50,291 bases of DNA from positions 2,769-53,059 of the forward strand of contig DDSQ01000138.1 of the NCBI GenBank assembly GCA_002343845.1, written 5' to 3'. Positions within the stretch are counted from its first letter, which is position 1; every line of letters begins with the position of its first letter. This document shows positions 15,632 to 23,989 of this stretch, piece by piece. Under the pieces are notes generated by a model, which saw only the letters and a list, made by a program, of their open reading frames with translations, was not told where the DNA came from and made no database searches. The DNA comes from Planctomycetes bacterium UBA2386. GTDB lineage: Bacteria; Planctomycetota; UBA1135; UBA2386. The position numbers and the translations under genes are program-made.

Positions 15632-17548
15632 TCATTTCCCCGGCTGCCGTTCCTCGCCGACGGCATCGCCCAACTCACGCAGGACCGCCTTCGCTTCGGC
15701 GACGCGGCGCCGCGCGTCGTCGCGCCGCAGCGCCCGCAACACGGTCTGCCGCTGCGCGCCCGTCATCGGCGCAGTGCCGCCGCGGTCCGCGCCGAGCACG
15801 CCGAGGGGAACGTCGTTCATGTCCCAGTCGTCGCTGCGCTGCGCCGGGAAGGGCAGGTCCTTGTTGCCGATCGCTTGCAGGTTGGCGAGCGGGTTGCGAC
15901 CCCAGGCGTAGCGGAAGTGCTGCGGCGCTGGCACCAGCGGACTCGTCAGCACGAGTTGTCGTTGGTCGTACTTCGGCTGGCCACGGTCGTCCTTGCCGAC
16001 CACGCGATACGCGACGTCGGCCGGCTGGAAATGGCGGTCGTCGCCGGCGATCGCGAAGCCCTCGATCGCGCCGTCCTCCGGGTCGCTCACCGGCACGTCG
16101 AACTGCAGCACCAAGGACCCCGCCTCCACCGCCATGCCGGCCAGCATCGGCGGCTTCCACTCGAGTTCGCGGTGCATGCCGTACTGCGTCGCCAACGCCC
16201 AGCGCGCGATGCGCTCGCCGGCGGGGATCTTCACCTGCGGGTGGTACCACCGCCGACGCAGATCGAAGGTGCTCGCGAACCCCACGTTCGTGTCGCCGCC
16301 GCGGGACAGTTCGTGGAACACCTGGAAGTGCGCCTCGCGGATGTAGATGCCGGCATCGAGCATCTTCTCGCAGTAGTCGTCGCGGGTCTGCGGCGTGCCC
16401 TCGGTGCACAACGACAGGATGCCGAACGGCAACTGCGGGTCGCCGAACGCCGCGCGCCACGAACGGATCAACTCGGGCAGCACGGCGCGGTAGAGCCGCG
16501 CGCCGGGCATGCCGTCGAACGCGTTGTTGTAGCCCTGGTGCCACAGCACGCCCTTCACCGCGAGCCCGGCCAGCGGCGCGATCATGCCTTGGAAGCAGTG
16601 GCCCGGGTGGTTCGCATCGCCGATCGGGCCCACGCGCAGATCGGTCGGGTCGAGCCGGCGATCCTCGGGCACCGTCTTGCCGGCCGCGGTCTCCTTCTCG
16701 ACCCACTGCCGATGCTGGGCGACGCGTTGCGCGAGGTCCTTCGCCGGATCCCAGGCGGCGACGCGCCGGTCCCAATCGGCGAGCTTCTCGCGCAGGTACG
16801 GTTCGTCCAGCGCGCGCAGCCGCTCGAGCGGCGTCCAGGTCTCGACGGTCGTGCCGCCGCGCGAGGCATCGATGATGCCGATCGGCACCTGACTCGCGAG
16901 GTGCACGCGGCGCGCGAACGTGTAGCCGATCGCCGACAGCTCGCGGGCGATGGCCGGCGTGCATACGTCCCAGTCGCCTTTGCGGAAGTGCTGGCCGAAC
17001 CAGTCGCTCCACTCGTGCAGACGCGCGAAGCCGGCCACGGCCGTCGGGCCGTTGCCGTACGGCACGGTCAGGATCCGGATGCGCGGCAGGTTCGCGGCGA
17101 CGATCTCGAGCGCGCCGTTCTCGACCTTCTCGAGTTCGAACTCCATGTTGCTCTGGCCGCCGAGCAGCCAGACATCGCCGACCAGGATGTCGTCGAGCAG
17201 CACGCGCTCGTCCTTGCCCTGCACCTGCAGCAGCTGCCCCTCGTGGTTGGCCGGCTGGGCATCGAAGGTGACCCGCCACGTGCGGTCCGCAGCGGCGCGC
17301 GTCTCCCGGCGTTGGGTGCCGAACGCGACCAAGACCTCTTCGCCCGGCGCCGCCCAACCCCACACCGCGAACGGCTTGTCGCGCTGCACCACCATGCGGC
17401 TCTGGAACACGTTGCTGACGCACAAGCCAGCACCAATGGCCGGTACGTCGACGACATCGGCGCGCGGCATCTTCTGCGCCGGCAGCGCAGCCGAGCCGGC
17501 GAGGACGGCGAGCAGGGAAACGACGACGATCGATGGAGTCGCGGGCAT
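15632..17548 (-). CDS. Sialate O-acetylesterase family (SGNH) exported protein
   Basis: The ATG at 17548 gives a signal peptide (TPSIVVVSLLAVLAGSAALPAQ) and 638 residues. The N-terminal beta domain (NVFQSRMVVQRDKPFAVWG) and the SGNH catalytic domain match the sialate O-acetylesterase family: DVWLLGGQSNME holds the nucleophile Ser, IGIIDASRGGTTVETWTP the oxyanion Gly region, and GVLWHQGYNNA the third block, where family members usually have QGESN. The family removes acetyl groups from sialic acid or, in many bacteria, from plant or algal polysaccharide sugars. Export suggests use on external glycans. The C-terminal ~100 residues are charged and helical. Confidence 0.85.
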   Translation of the reverse strand: MPATPSIVVVSLLAVLAGSAALPAQKMPRADVVDVPAIGAGLCVSNVFQSRMVVQRDKPFAVWGWAAPGEEVLVAFGTQRRETRAAADRTWRVTFDAQPANHEGQLLQVQGKDERVLLDDILVGDVWLLGGQSNMEFELEKVENGALEIVAANLPRIRILTVPYGNGPTAVAGFARLHEWSDWFGQHFRKGDWDVCTPAIARELSAIGYTFARRVHLASQVPIGIIDASRGGTTVETWTPLERLRALDEPYLREKLADWDRRVAAWDPAKDLAQRVAQHRQWVEKETAAGKTVPEDRRLDPTDLRVGPIGDANHPGHCFQGMIAPLAGLAVKGVLWHQGYNNAFDGMPGARLYRAVLPELIRSWRAAFGDPQLPFGILSLCTEGTPQTRDDYCEKMLDAGIYIREAHFQVFHELSRGGDTNVGFASTFDLRRRWYHPQVKIPAGERIARWALATQYGMHRELEWKPPMLAGMAVEAGSLVLQFDVPVSDPEDGAIEGFAIAGDDRHFQPADVAYRVVGKDDRGQPKYDQRQLVLTSPLVPAPQHFRYAWGRNPLANLQAIGNKDLPFPAQRSDDWDMNDVPLGVLGADRGGTAPMTGAQRQTVLRALRRDDARRRVAEAKAVLRELGDAVGEERQPGK

Positions 17549-17648
17549 GGGGTGGCGGACCGAGAGACGAAAGGGCCGGCGCGATCCGAACCGCACCACG
17601 CCGCGGATGCAATCCTGTGCCCGGAACGGACCGCGCGGTTGCCGGGGC

Positions 17649-19544
17649 TCAGCGCGGCGCCAACACGAGCACGGGCTCCGGCCGCCCCGCGACGAACAGA
17701 CGCCCGGCCGACCGCGGCGGCAGCGGCACCGCGACGACCACCGTGGTCGCGACGTCGACCGCGAGCAGCGGCCGACGTTCGCCGTCGCCGACCGCGAGTT
17801 CGAGCACGTCGCCAGCCTGCGCCGGCCACTGCGCGAGGCGCGTGCCGCAGGGTCCGTCCCCGAGGTCGCGCGCGGCGCCGAGCCGTGGCGGCGGGTCCCC
17901 ACGCCCACGCCGCCAATAGAGCCGCATGCTGTCGCCGCCAGGCCGCCCGTTGTCGACGCCGGGCACGTCGAAGCGCGCCACTTCGACCAGATCGCGCGCC
18001 GCATCGAAGTCCGGACCGAACCAGTGTCCACACGCGTGCGGCAGCTTCGGATCGCGCGCGAACTGCACCTCGTTGTCGACCAGGAAGCGCACCCCTTCGG
18101 CGTCGAGCCAGTCGTCGAGTCGTCCCGCGCGCAGGGCTGCGAACGACCGCCCGTCGACGACGCCGTCGAGGTTGACGACGCCACGGCGTTCACGACCGTT
18201 CGCAGTGACGTCGGCGAGGAACGTCACCAGGCCGGAGTTGAAGCAGCCGACGCGCTCGCCCTCTGGCAGCACGTGGTGGAGAGCGGCACCGGCGATCGCC
18301 ATCTCGAGCTGGCCGGCGAGCGGTTCGGGCCGCAAGCGGCCGCGATCGACCAGCATGGACAACGCGAACAGCAGCAGCAGCACGCGGCAACGTCCGACGC
18401 GCTGCAGCGCCGCGAACGCGACGACTGCGACTGGCGCGATGTAGTAGTCGCGCGGATACCACCGCACGGCCCAGTGCAGCACGACGATGGCGCCGAGCCC
18501 GACGAGCAGCGCCGGCAGCGCCGAACGGCTGCCGCGAGGCCGGCTGGCCGGCAGCACCGCGAACAGCACCGCGGTCCAGCTGACGATCGCGAGCTCGCGC
18601 GCCCCGAACGCGGCGGCGCCGCCGACCGCCAGTGCCGGCAGCACGCGCAGGCGCGCGGGCCAGAACGGACGCGCCACCAGGAACACCGCCAGCGCGCACC
18701 CGAATGCCGAGGCCAGCGCCCACGGGCCGCCGAACAAGGCCGGGCGCAGGTACCACCATGCACCGTGGAGCCGGGCGCCGGCGTCCGCAGCCGCGAGTTC
18801 GTGGTTGCCGTGCACGAGCCACGGCATCGGCATGGCACTGTCCGGCAGGATGCCGGCGCCGAGCGACAGGTTCGCCGCGGCATGCACGGCGAAGGCGATC
18901 GCAGGAGCGGCCAGCGCGCGCAGTGGCGCGTGGCGATGGCGCCACCACGCCAGCATCGCCACCAGGGCGAGCAGGTCGCTGCGCGCGAGCACCGCCAACA
19001 CGCCGAGTGCTGTGAAGGACTGCGCGCCGGATCGCCGCGCGAACCACAGACCGCTCGCCAGCAGGCAGGCGAGCGCCGTCTCCTGGCCGTTCTGGCTCTC
19101 GCGTACGAGCAGCGGATGGCCAAGCCAACATGCCGCGACGACGAAGCCCGTCAGGCGATCGCGGCAGGCTCGCGCCCACAGCAGCGCGGTGGCAGCGTGC
19201 AGCGCGGTTCCCACCCACGGCGCCACGACCGGCAGCCCCCCGGCGCCGAACACCAGCGCCAGCGGCACGAGCAGCAGGCTCCACAACAACTGCACGCCGC
19301 TGGTCGTCGTGCCGTCGCTGACCATCGGGCCACGGCCCGCGGCCAGGTTGGCGGCCCAGGCGAACTCGTAGAATGCGTCGTCGCGCAACCGGTTCGTCGC
19401 GTCGGGCGGCACGGCCAGCCAGGTGAGGCCGTCGGCGGCGGCGGCCAACGCCGCCAGTACCGCCATGGCAGTGACCATTCGCCGCAGCCGGGCACGGTTG
19501 CCCCTCGGGTCGACGGCGCGCGCCGGATTCACCGTGTCCGACAT
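17649..19544 (-). CDS. GT-C-fold integral membrane glycosyltransferase-like protein
   Basis: From the ATG at 19544 the protein is 631 residues, with a first membrane helix near residue 25 (VTAMAVLAALAAAADGLTWL) and about ten further hydrophobic segments to residue ~425. The first loop reads RLRDDAFYEFAWAANLAAGRGPMVSDG, the DD(A/S)-plus-Gly pattern of GT-C lipid-linked sugar transferases, and SQNGQETALACLLA corresponds to their (G)xET loop. The soluble C-terminal ~200 residues should be extracytoplasmic. It probably transfers a sugar from a polyprenyl-phosphate carrier at the envelope; the donor and acceptor are unknown. An internal ATG at residue 23 is an alternative start. Confidence 0.7.
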   Translation of the reverse strand: MSDTVNPARAVDPRGNRARLRRMVTAMAVLAALAAAADGLTWLAVPPDATNRLRDDAFYEFAWAANLAAGRGPMVSDGTTTSGVQLLWSLLLVPLALVFGAGGLPVVAPWVGTALHAATALLWARACRDRLTGFVVAACWLGHPLLVRESQNGQETALACLLASGLWFARRSGAQSFTALGVLAVLARSDLLALVAMLAWWRHRHAPLRALAAPAIAFAVHAAANLSLGAGILPDSAMPMPWLVHGNHELAAADAGARLHGAWWYLRPALFGGPWALASAFGCALAVFLVARPFWPARLRVLPALAVGGAAAFGARELAIVSWTAVLFAVLPASRPRGSRSALPALLVGLGAIVVLHWAVRWYPRDYYIAPVAVVAFAALQRVGRCRVLLLLFALSMLVDRGRLRPEPLAGQLEMAIAGAALHHVLPEGERVGCFNSGLVTFLADVTANGRERRGVVNLDGVVDGRSFAALRAGRLDDWLDAEGVRFLVDNEVQFARDPKLPHACGHWFGPDFDAARDLVEVARFDVPGVDNGRPGGDSMRLYWRRGRGDPPPRLGAARDLGDGPCGTRLAQWPAQAGDVLELAVGDGERRPLLAVDVATTVVVAVPLPPRSAGRLFVAGRPEPVLVLAPR

Positions 19545-19705
19545 TACCCGCGCCAACGGTCCCGACCATGGACGCCAACCCCCCACTCCACGGAAGAACG
19601 ACCCCGGGTGTTCGTCCCATGCACATTGCGGTGGGCTGCGGACTCAACCTGCAGGTCGGCGACTGCCGAACCGAGGGCTCCTGCGAGTCTGGCCGCCGTC
19701 GTCGG

Positions 19706-19711
19706 TATCCT
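19706..19711 (+). promoter_or_regulatory. Possible -10 element 7 bases before a 17-codon ORF
   Basis: TATCCT lies 7 bases before the ATG at 19719, matching the spacing seen at several other starts here. It would place the transcript start at the small ORF upstream of the gene at 19769. Confidence 0.35.
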
Positions 19712-19718
19712 GGCCCCC

Positions 19719-19772
19719 ATGGCATTCCCGTTCCCCGCAACTCGCCCACGCCCGGTGCCGGCCCAGCCATGA
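19719..19772 (+). CDS. Possible 17-residue leader peptide ORF overlapping the next gene
   Basis: The ATG at 19719 opens a short Pro-rich ORF (MAFPFPATRPRPVPAQP). Its TGA at 19770-19772 overlaps the ATG at 19769 of the following gene as ATGA. It is in a different frame from that gene and sits just behind a TATCCT box. A transcript starting here would translate this peptide first and hand ribosomes to the main gene by coupling. It may be chance; nothing else supports it. Confidence 0.3.
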   Translation: MAFPFPATRPRPVPAQP

Positions 19773-21787
19773 GCCCCAGCCGTACGATTGCGTCGATGCT
19801 GGCGGTAACGCTCGCAGCCATGGGGCTTTGGGTCCTGATCGATACCGGCGAAGAGACCGCACCCGAGCGCCCGGCCCCGGCACCGCCAGGGGCGGCGCCG
19901 CCCGTCGCCAACCCGGCGGTCAGCCCGCTGGCACCTGCCCCCGAACGGGTCGAGCCCGCGGCCGAGCGCCGCAGCCAGGTGCCGTCCGCGCCGCCGAGCG
20001 CCCAGGGCCTGCGTGGCCGCGTCGTGGATGACTTGCAGCGACCGCTCGCGGGCTGCCCGGTCTACCTGGTCGACAGTGTCGGCAACGACCCGCTGGTGCT
20101 GCCGGTGCTGCGGGACCAGCGAGGCGCGTTCGGCCCGGTCGCTCGCGCCGAGACCGACGTCGACGGCGGGTTCGCCGTCGGACTTCCGGTCGCCCAGGAC
20201 AAGGTCTACGAGCTCTACGTGCAGGCGCCCGGCTTCGCGACCGCGCGCCGCGGCGGACTGCGCCTGACCGCCGGCAACTGGCACGACCTCGGCACCGTGG
20301 CGATGGCCCGCGGCGCCACGCTTCGCGGTCGCGTCACCGTCGCCGGCCGTCCCGACATCCCCGTGCCCGGGGCCACGATCGTGGTCGAAATCGGCGGCAC
20401 CTTCGCGGATGCGGCCCTGCGCGCGCTGCCGGATGCGGGCCCTGGCCTCGTCGCGACCGCGAACGGCCATGGCGAGTACGAACTGCCGGGCGTGCCGAGT
20501 CTCGGCGTCGTGCAGGCGTCCGCTGTCGGACGCGGGTTCGCGCGCCAGCTCCGCCAGAATCTCGAACTCGCCGCCGATCGACCGACCGAAGTGGACTTCG
20601 CGCTGCTGCCGGGCCACGCACTCTCGGGCAACGTCGTCGACGAAGCCGGGACGCCGGTCGAGGGCGCTTGCGTCGAGGCCTGGCCGCAGCAGGCCGCGCA
20701 GAGTCCGCTGATCGACCACAGCGACGGCAACGGTGGTTTCAACGTGCAGGGCCTCGGCCCTGGCGAGCATCGGCTGCGCGTGCGAGCGAGCGGCTGGCAC
20801 CCGGTCGAGCAGGCCGGCATCGCCGCCGGCGCCACCGACCTGCGCATCGTGCTGCGCCGCCAGCTCGGCGTGCACGTGCGCGTGCAGGCGCCGAGCGGCG
20901 CGGTGCTGCGCAGCTACCAACTCGCGGTGCGCCGTTGGTTCCCCGAAACGCCCGCCCAGTTGGCGGCAGCCGTGGAGGTCCCCGAGCAGCGCGTGCGCCT
21001 CGACGGCACGATCGACCACGCCGTGGTGCCAGCACTGCCGACCGGGTGGTTCTGCGCGCAGATCGACGCCGACGGTTTCGCACGCACGTTCTCCGAGCCG
21101 TTCGACAACACCGCGCCGAACGGCGCCGCGGGCGAGCGGCAGATCGTCGTCGTGATGACGACCGGCGGGTCGCTGCGTGGGCGCGTCGTCGACGAGCAAG
21201 GTCTGCCGATCGCCGGCGCGACGGTGCAGACGGACCCCGACGGTCTTCTGCCCGACAGCCCGTTCGTGCGTTTGCTCGGCGGCGTCCTGCCGGACCGGGC
21301 CACGGCCGCGCGCGCCACCACCGGCGCCGACGGCACGTTCCACCTGGTCCGGTTGTCGTTCGCGAACTACCAGCTCCGCGTCGAGCATCCAGCGGCGTGC
21401 CGCGAGGTCGTTCGCGGCATCACGATCACGGCCGACGGGGAACGCGTCCTGCCGCCCGTCCGGATGATCGCCGGCGCCGAGGTGCGAGGCCGCGTCACCG
21501 GCAACACCGGCGGCCAGGTCAAGGTCGTGTTGACGACCCTGCCGGACCTCGCCGATCCAGCGCGGGCGCTGCGGCTCGAGGCGATCGCCGACCCCGACGG
21601 CGGCTATCGGCTGCCGCGCCGGGTTCCTCCTGGCGACTACGAACTGCGCGGGACCAGGATCGGCACGGCCGAACCCGAAGCGCAGATCTTCGCGCAACTT
21701 TCCCAACTGCGACGCTCGGCGGTGCCCATCGCCGTGGCTCCGGGCCAACGTCTCGTCGAACGCGACCTGCACCTGAACGACCACTAG
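19769..21787 (+). CDS. Membrane-anchored carboxypeptidase-regulatory-like repeat protein, first of a tandem pair
   Basis: The 672-residue protein begins with one membrane segment (TIASMLAVTLAAMGLWVLI) and a Pro/Ala-rich linker to residue ~80. The rest is a series of transthyretin-like/CarboxypepD_reg beta-sandwich repeats, each opening with LRGRVVDDLQRPLAG, LSGNVVDEAGTPVEGA, LRGRVVDEQGLPIAGA or similar and closing with GEYELPG- or GGYRLPRRVPPGDYEL-type strands. Such repeats occur in extracellular adhesive or structural proteins and in TonB-linked systems; no catalytic motif is visible. The next gene is a diverged copy sharing the order of repeats, with collinear stretches such as TDPDGLLPDSPFVRLL and GQVKVVLTT. 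It is divergent from the GT-C-like gene. Confidence 0.8.
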   Translation: MSPSRTIASMLAVTLAAMGLWVLIDTGEETAPERPAPAPPGAAPPVANPAVSPLAPAPERVEPAAERRSQVPSAPPSAQGLRGRVVDDLQRPLAGCPVYLVDSVGNDPLVLPVLRDQRGAFGPVARAETDVDGGFAVGLPVAQDKVYELYVQAPGFATARRGGLRLTAGNWHDLGTVAMARGATLRGRVTVAGRPDIPVPGATIVVEIGGTFADAALRALPDAGPGLVATANGHGEYELPGVPSLGVVQASAVGRGFARQLRQNLELAADRPTEVDFALLPGHALSGNVVDEAGTPVEGACVEAWPQQAAQSPLIDHSDGNGGFNVQGLGPGEHRLRVRASGWHPVEQAGIAAGATDLRIVLRRQLGVHVRVQAPSGAVLRSYQLAVRRWFPETPAQLAAAVEVPEQRVRLDGTIDHAVVPALPTGWFCAQIDADGFARTFSEPFDNTAPNGAAGERQIVVVMTTGGSLRGRVVDEQGLPIAGATVQTDPDGLLPDSPFVRLLGGVLPDRATAARATTGADGTFHLVRLSFANYQLRVEHPAACREVVRGITITADGERVLPPVRMIAGAEVRGRVTGNTGGQVKVVLTTLPDLADPARALRLEAIADPDGGYRLPRRVPPGDYELRGTRIGTAEPEAQIFAQLSQLRRSAVPIAVAPGQRLVERDLHLNDH

Positions 21788-21803
21788 CCTTCCAGATACT
21801 GCC

Positions 21804-23876
21804 GTGACCAACTCCAGCAAGACCCTGCTCTCGTTGCTACTGCTCGCCGCGATCGCGGCCGGCGTCTACCTGTTCCAGGATGGCACGCCGACCGCGCCGC
21901 CGGTGCCGACGAATCCCGATCCCACGCCTCCGTCGGCTCCCCCGCCGTCGAATCCCGAGCCGGAGGTGGCGACGACCCCGCCAGTGAGCACCGAGCGCGT
22001 CGTCGCCACGACGAACGTCGGGACGAGCCACGCCGACGCGCCGCAGGGCGTGCGCGGGCGCGTGGTGCGGCCGGACGGCGCGCCGGCCGCCGGCGTGCAA
22101 GTGCTGCTGTGCGAGAACGTGGCGAGCGACTTCGCGCAGATCTTCGTCAGCAACAAGCTCGGCCGCTCGACGCCGCCGATCGCGTCGATGGTCACCGACG
22201 ACACCGGCACGTTCGCCGTCGGCGTACGCAAGCTCGGCAAGCCGGTCGACCTGCGCCTGCTCAGCGAGGAGTTCCCGGAACTGCATCGGCAGGCGATCAA
22301 GGTGCGCGAAGGCGACTGGTACGACACGGGCGACCTGAAGCTCGAAGTCGGGCTCGTCGTGACGGGCCGCGTCGTCGACCAGGTGACCAAGGCGCCGATC
22401 GTCAACGCGACGATCTTCCTCGCCCACGCCAACCAGTCGCACACCACGCTCGCATCGCCTGGCCGCGAACGCGGCATTCCGACCATCACCGACGCCACGG
22501 GCAGCTTCCGCTACACCAACGCGCCGCGCATGGCCCTGATCAACCTCGCCGCCGAAGCCCCCGGCTACGCGAGCACGACGCTGCAGAACCAGGGACTGAA
22601 GACGGATGGGCCGACCGACTTCACGATCGAACTCGAAGCCGGTCAGCCGATCGCCGGCGTGGTGATCGACCAGGAAGGCAAGCCGGTGCGCGGAGCCTCG
22701 GTGACCGCGACCGGCCTCAGTGCCAAGACGCCCCAGACCGCCACCGTGCAAGCGGATGGCGACGGCCACTTCCAGTTCCAGACGCTGCGCACCGGCCCGT
22801 ACCAGCTGACGGCGTCGATGACGCAGTTCGCGGACATGAAGCCGCAGGTCGCGTTGACCGGCGAGTCGGAGGTGCGGCTGGTGCTGCCGCAGCGCGCGTC
22901 GGTCAAGCTGCGCGTGCTCGCCGCCAACGGCCAACCGGTGCGCGCCTACCGGCTCGGCTTGAAGCGCCACTTCGCGAACGCCCCCGGCAACATCGGCAAC
23001 GTGCTCGACTGGCCGGACCGCACGATCACCCCCGCGGACCATCCGAGCGAGTGGAAGGGCGAATGGGCGCTGGTGGGCGGCATCGCCGCCGGCGACTACC
23101 GCTTCCAGATCACCGAAGCGAACCACGCGAAGTCGCTGTCGGAGCCATTCACGGTCGTGGAGGGCGGCCCGAGCCCCGAAGTCGTCGCGACGCTGACGCT
23201 CGGCGCCACGATCACCGGCTCGGTGATCGACGACCGCGGCCGGCCGGTGCCGAACGCCACCGTCACGACCGACATGAACGGCGGCCTCTTGGCCGACTCG
23301 CCACTGGTCGACTTCTTCCGCACGATGATGCCCGAGAAGCACAGCCGGGTGCAGGGCAAGACCGACGCCCAGGGTCGGTTCCGGCTGAGCAAGCTGGCGT
23401 TCGCCGACTACATGCTCCGCGTCGCCCACCCGGACTACTGCGAAGGCACCGCGGTCAACATCAAGCTCGAGCAGGAAGGCCAGGTCGTCGACGCCGGCGT
23501 GATCCAACTGATGCTCGGTGCGGTGGTCGAAGGCATGACGATGATCGGCGGCGAGCCGACCGGGCAGGTCAAGGTCGTGCTGTCGACGCCGGTGACGACG
23601 GACAACCTGCCGACCGGCAAGCCCGGTGCGCCCGGCACCGGCGCCCCTGGCTCGACGCGCGTGCTGTTCAACGCCAACGTCCACAGCGACAGCGACGGCC
23701 GCTTCCGCCTGCTGAAGCGGGTGCCGCCGGGCTCCTACAAGGTGACCGCGCAACGGCCGGGCGCCAACAGCGATCCGTTCGGCGTCCTGATGGACATGAG
23801 GGAGACCGAGCAGCAGATCACGATCGCGCCGGGCCAGGAAATCGTGACGCTGACGTTCAACCTGTCGCGGCGCTGA
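21804..23876 (+). CDS. Membrane-anchored carboxypeptidase-regulatory-like repeat protein, second of the tandem pair
   Basis: The GTG at 21804 gives an N-terminal membrane segment (TLLSLLLLAAIAAGVYLF), a Pro-rich linker to residue ~75 and then CarboxypepD_reg-like beta-sandwiches (VRGRVVRPDGAPAAGV, VTGRVVDQVTKAPIVNA, IAGVVIDQEGKPVRGA, ITGSVIDDRGRPVPNA). The product is 690 residues. Collinear matches with the upstream protein include GLLADSPLVDFFRTMMP, FRLSKLAFADYMLRVAHP and GQVKVVLSTP, which indicate tandem duplication followed by divergence. TAGCCT at 21785 overlaps the upstream stop codon, 13 bases before the GTG, so it may also have its own promoter. Probable role: surface structure or adhesion. 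Confidence 0.8.
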   Translation: MTNSSKTLLSLLLLAAIAAGVYLFQDGTPTAPPVPTNPDPTPPSAPPPSNPEPEVATTPPVSTERVVATTNVGTSHADAPQGVRGRVVRPDGAPAAGVQVLLCENVASDFAQIFVSNKLGRSTPPIASMVTDDTGTFAVGVRKLGKPVDLRLLSEEFPELHRQAIKVREGDWYDTGDLKLEVGLVVTGRVVDQVTKAPIVNATIFLAHANQSHTTLASPGRERGIPTITDATGSFRYTNAPRMALINLAAEAPGYASTTLQNQGLKTDGPTDFTIELEAGQPIAGVVIDQEGKPVRGASVTATGLSAKTPQTATVQADGDGHFQFQTLRTGPYQLTASMTQFADMKPQVALTGESEVRLVLPQRASVKLRVLAANGQPVRAYRLGLKRHFANAPGNIGNVLDWPDRTITPADHPSEWKGEWALVGGIAAGDYRFQITEANHAKSLSEPFTVVEGGPSPEVVATLTLGATITGSVIDDRGRPVPNATVTTDMNGGLLADSPLVDFFRTMMPEKHSRVQGKTDAQGRFRLSKLAFADYMLRVAHPDYCEGTAVNIKLEQEGQVVDAGVIQLMLGAVVEGMTMIGGEPTGQVKVVLSTPVTTDNLPTGKPGAPGTGAPGSTRVLFNANVHSDSDGRFRLLKRVPPGSYKVTAQRPGANSDPFGVLMDMRETEQQITIAPGQEIVTLTFNLSRR

Positions 23877-23885
23877 TCGACGAGC

Positions 23886-23904
23886 GCTGGCCGCGCGGGC
23901 CAGC
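23886..23904 (+). terminator. Terminator-like hairpin after the tandem repeat-protein genes
   Basis: GCTGGCC, GCGCG loop, GGCCAGC is a perfect 7-bp stem starting 10 bases after the TGA. No T-run follows, so an intrinsic terminator is only possible. Confidence 0.35.
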
Positions 23905-23972
23905 ACACCGGATCGGCCGCGCTGCCCGCGGCGCGGGCCACGCAAGAACAACGGGGCCGCGCGCCGGGGACG

Positions 23973-23986
23973 GCACTACAGTGCCG
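23973..23986 (+). promoter_or_regulatory. Palindrome over the likely -10 of the tryptophan dioxygenase gene
   Basis: GGCACT-AC-AGTGCC is a perfect inverted repeat that contains TACAGT (23977-23982), 7 bases before the ATG at 23990. A repressor or activator bound there would cover the promoter and the start codon. Confidence 0.35.
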
Positions 23987-23989
23987 CCC

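Noticed and set aside
15335..19772. Overlapping plus-strand frames opposite the esterase and GT-C-like genes
   Set aside because: Low-complexity Arg/Ala/Gln composition and no family motif; they are shadows of the minus-strand genes.
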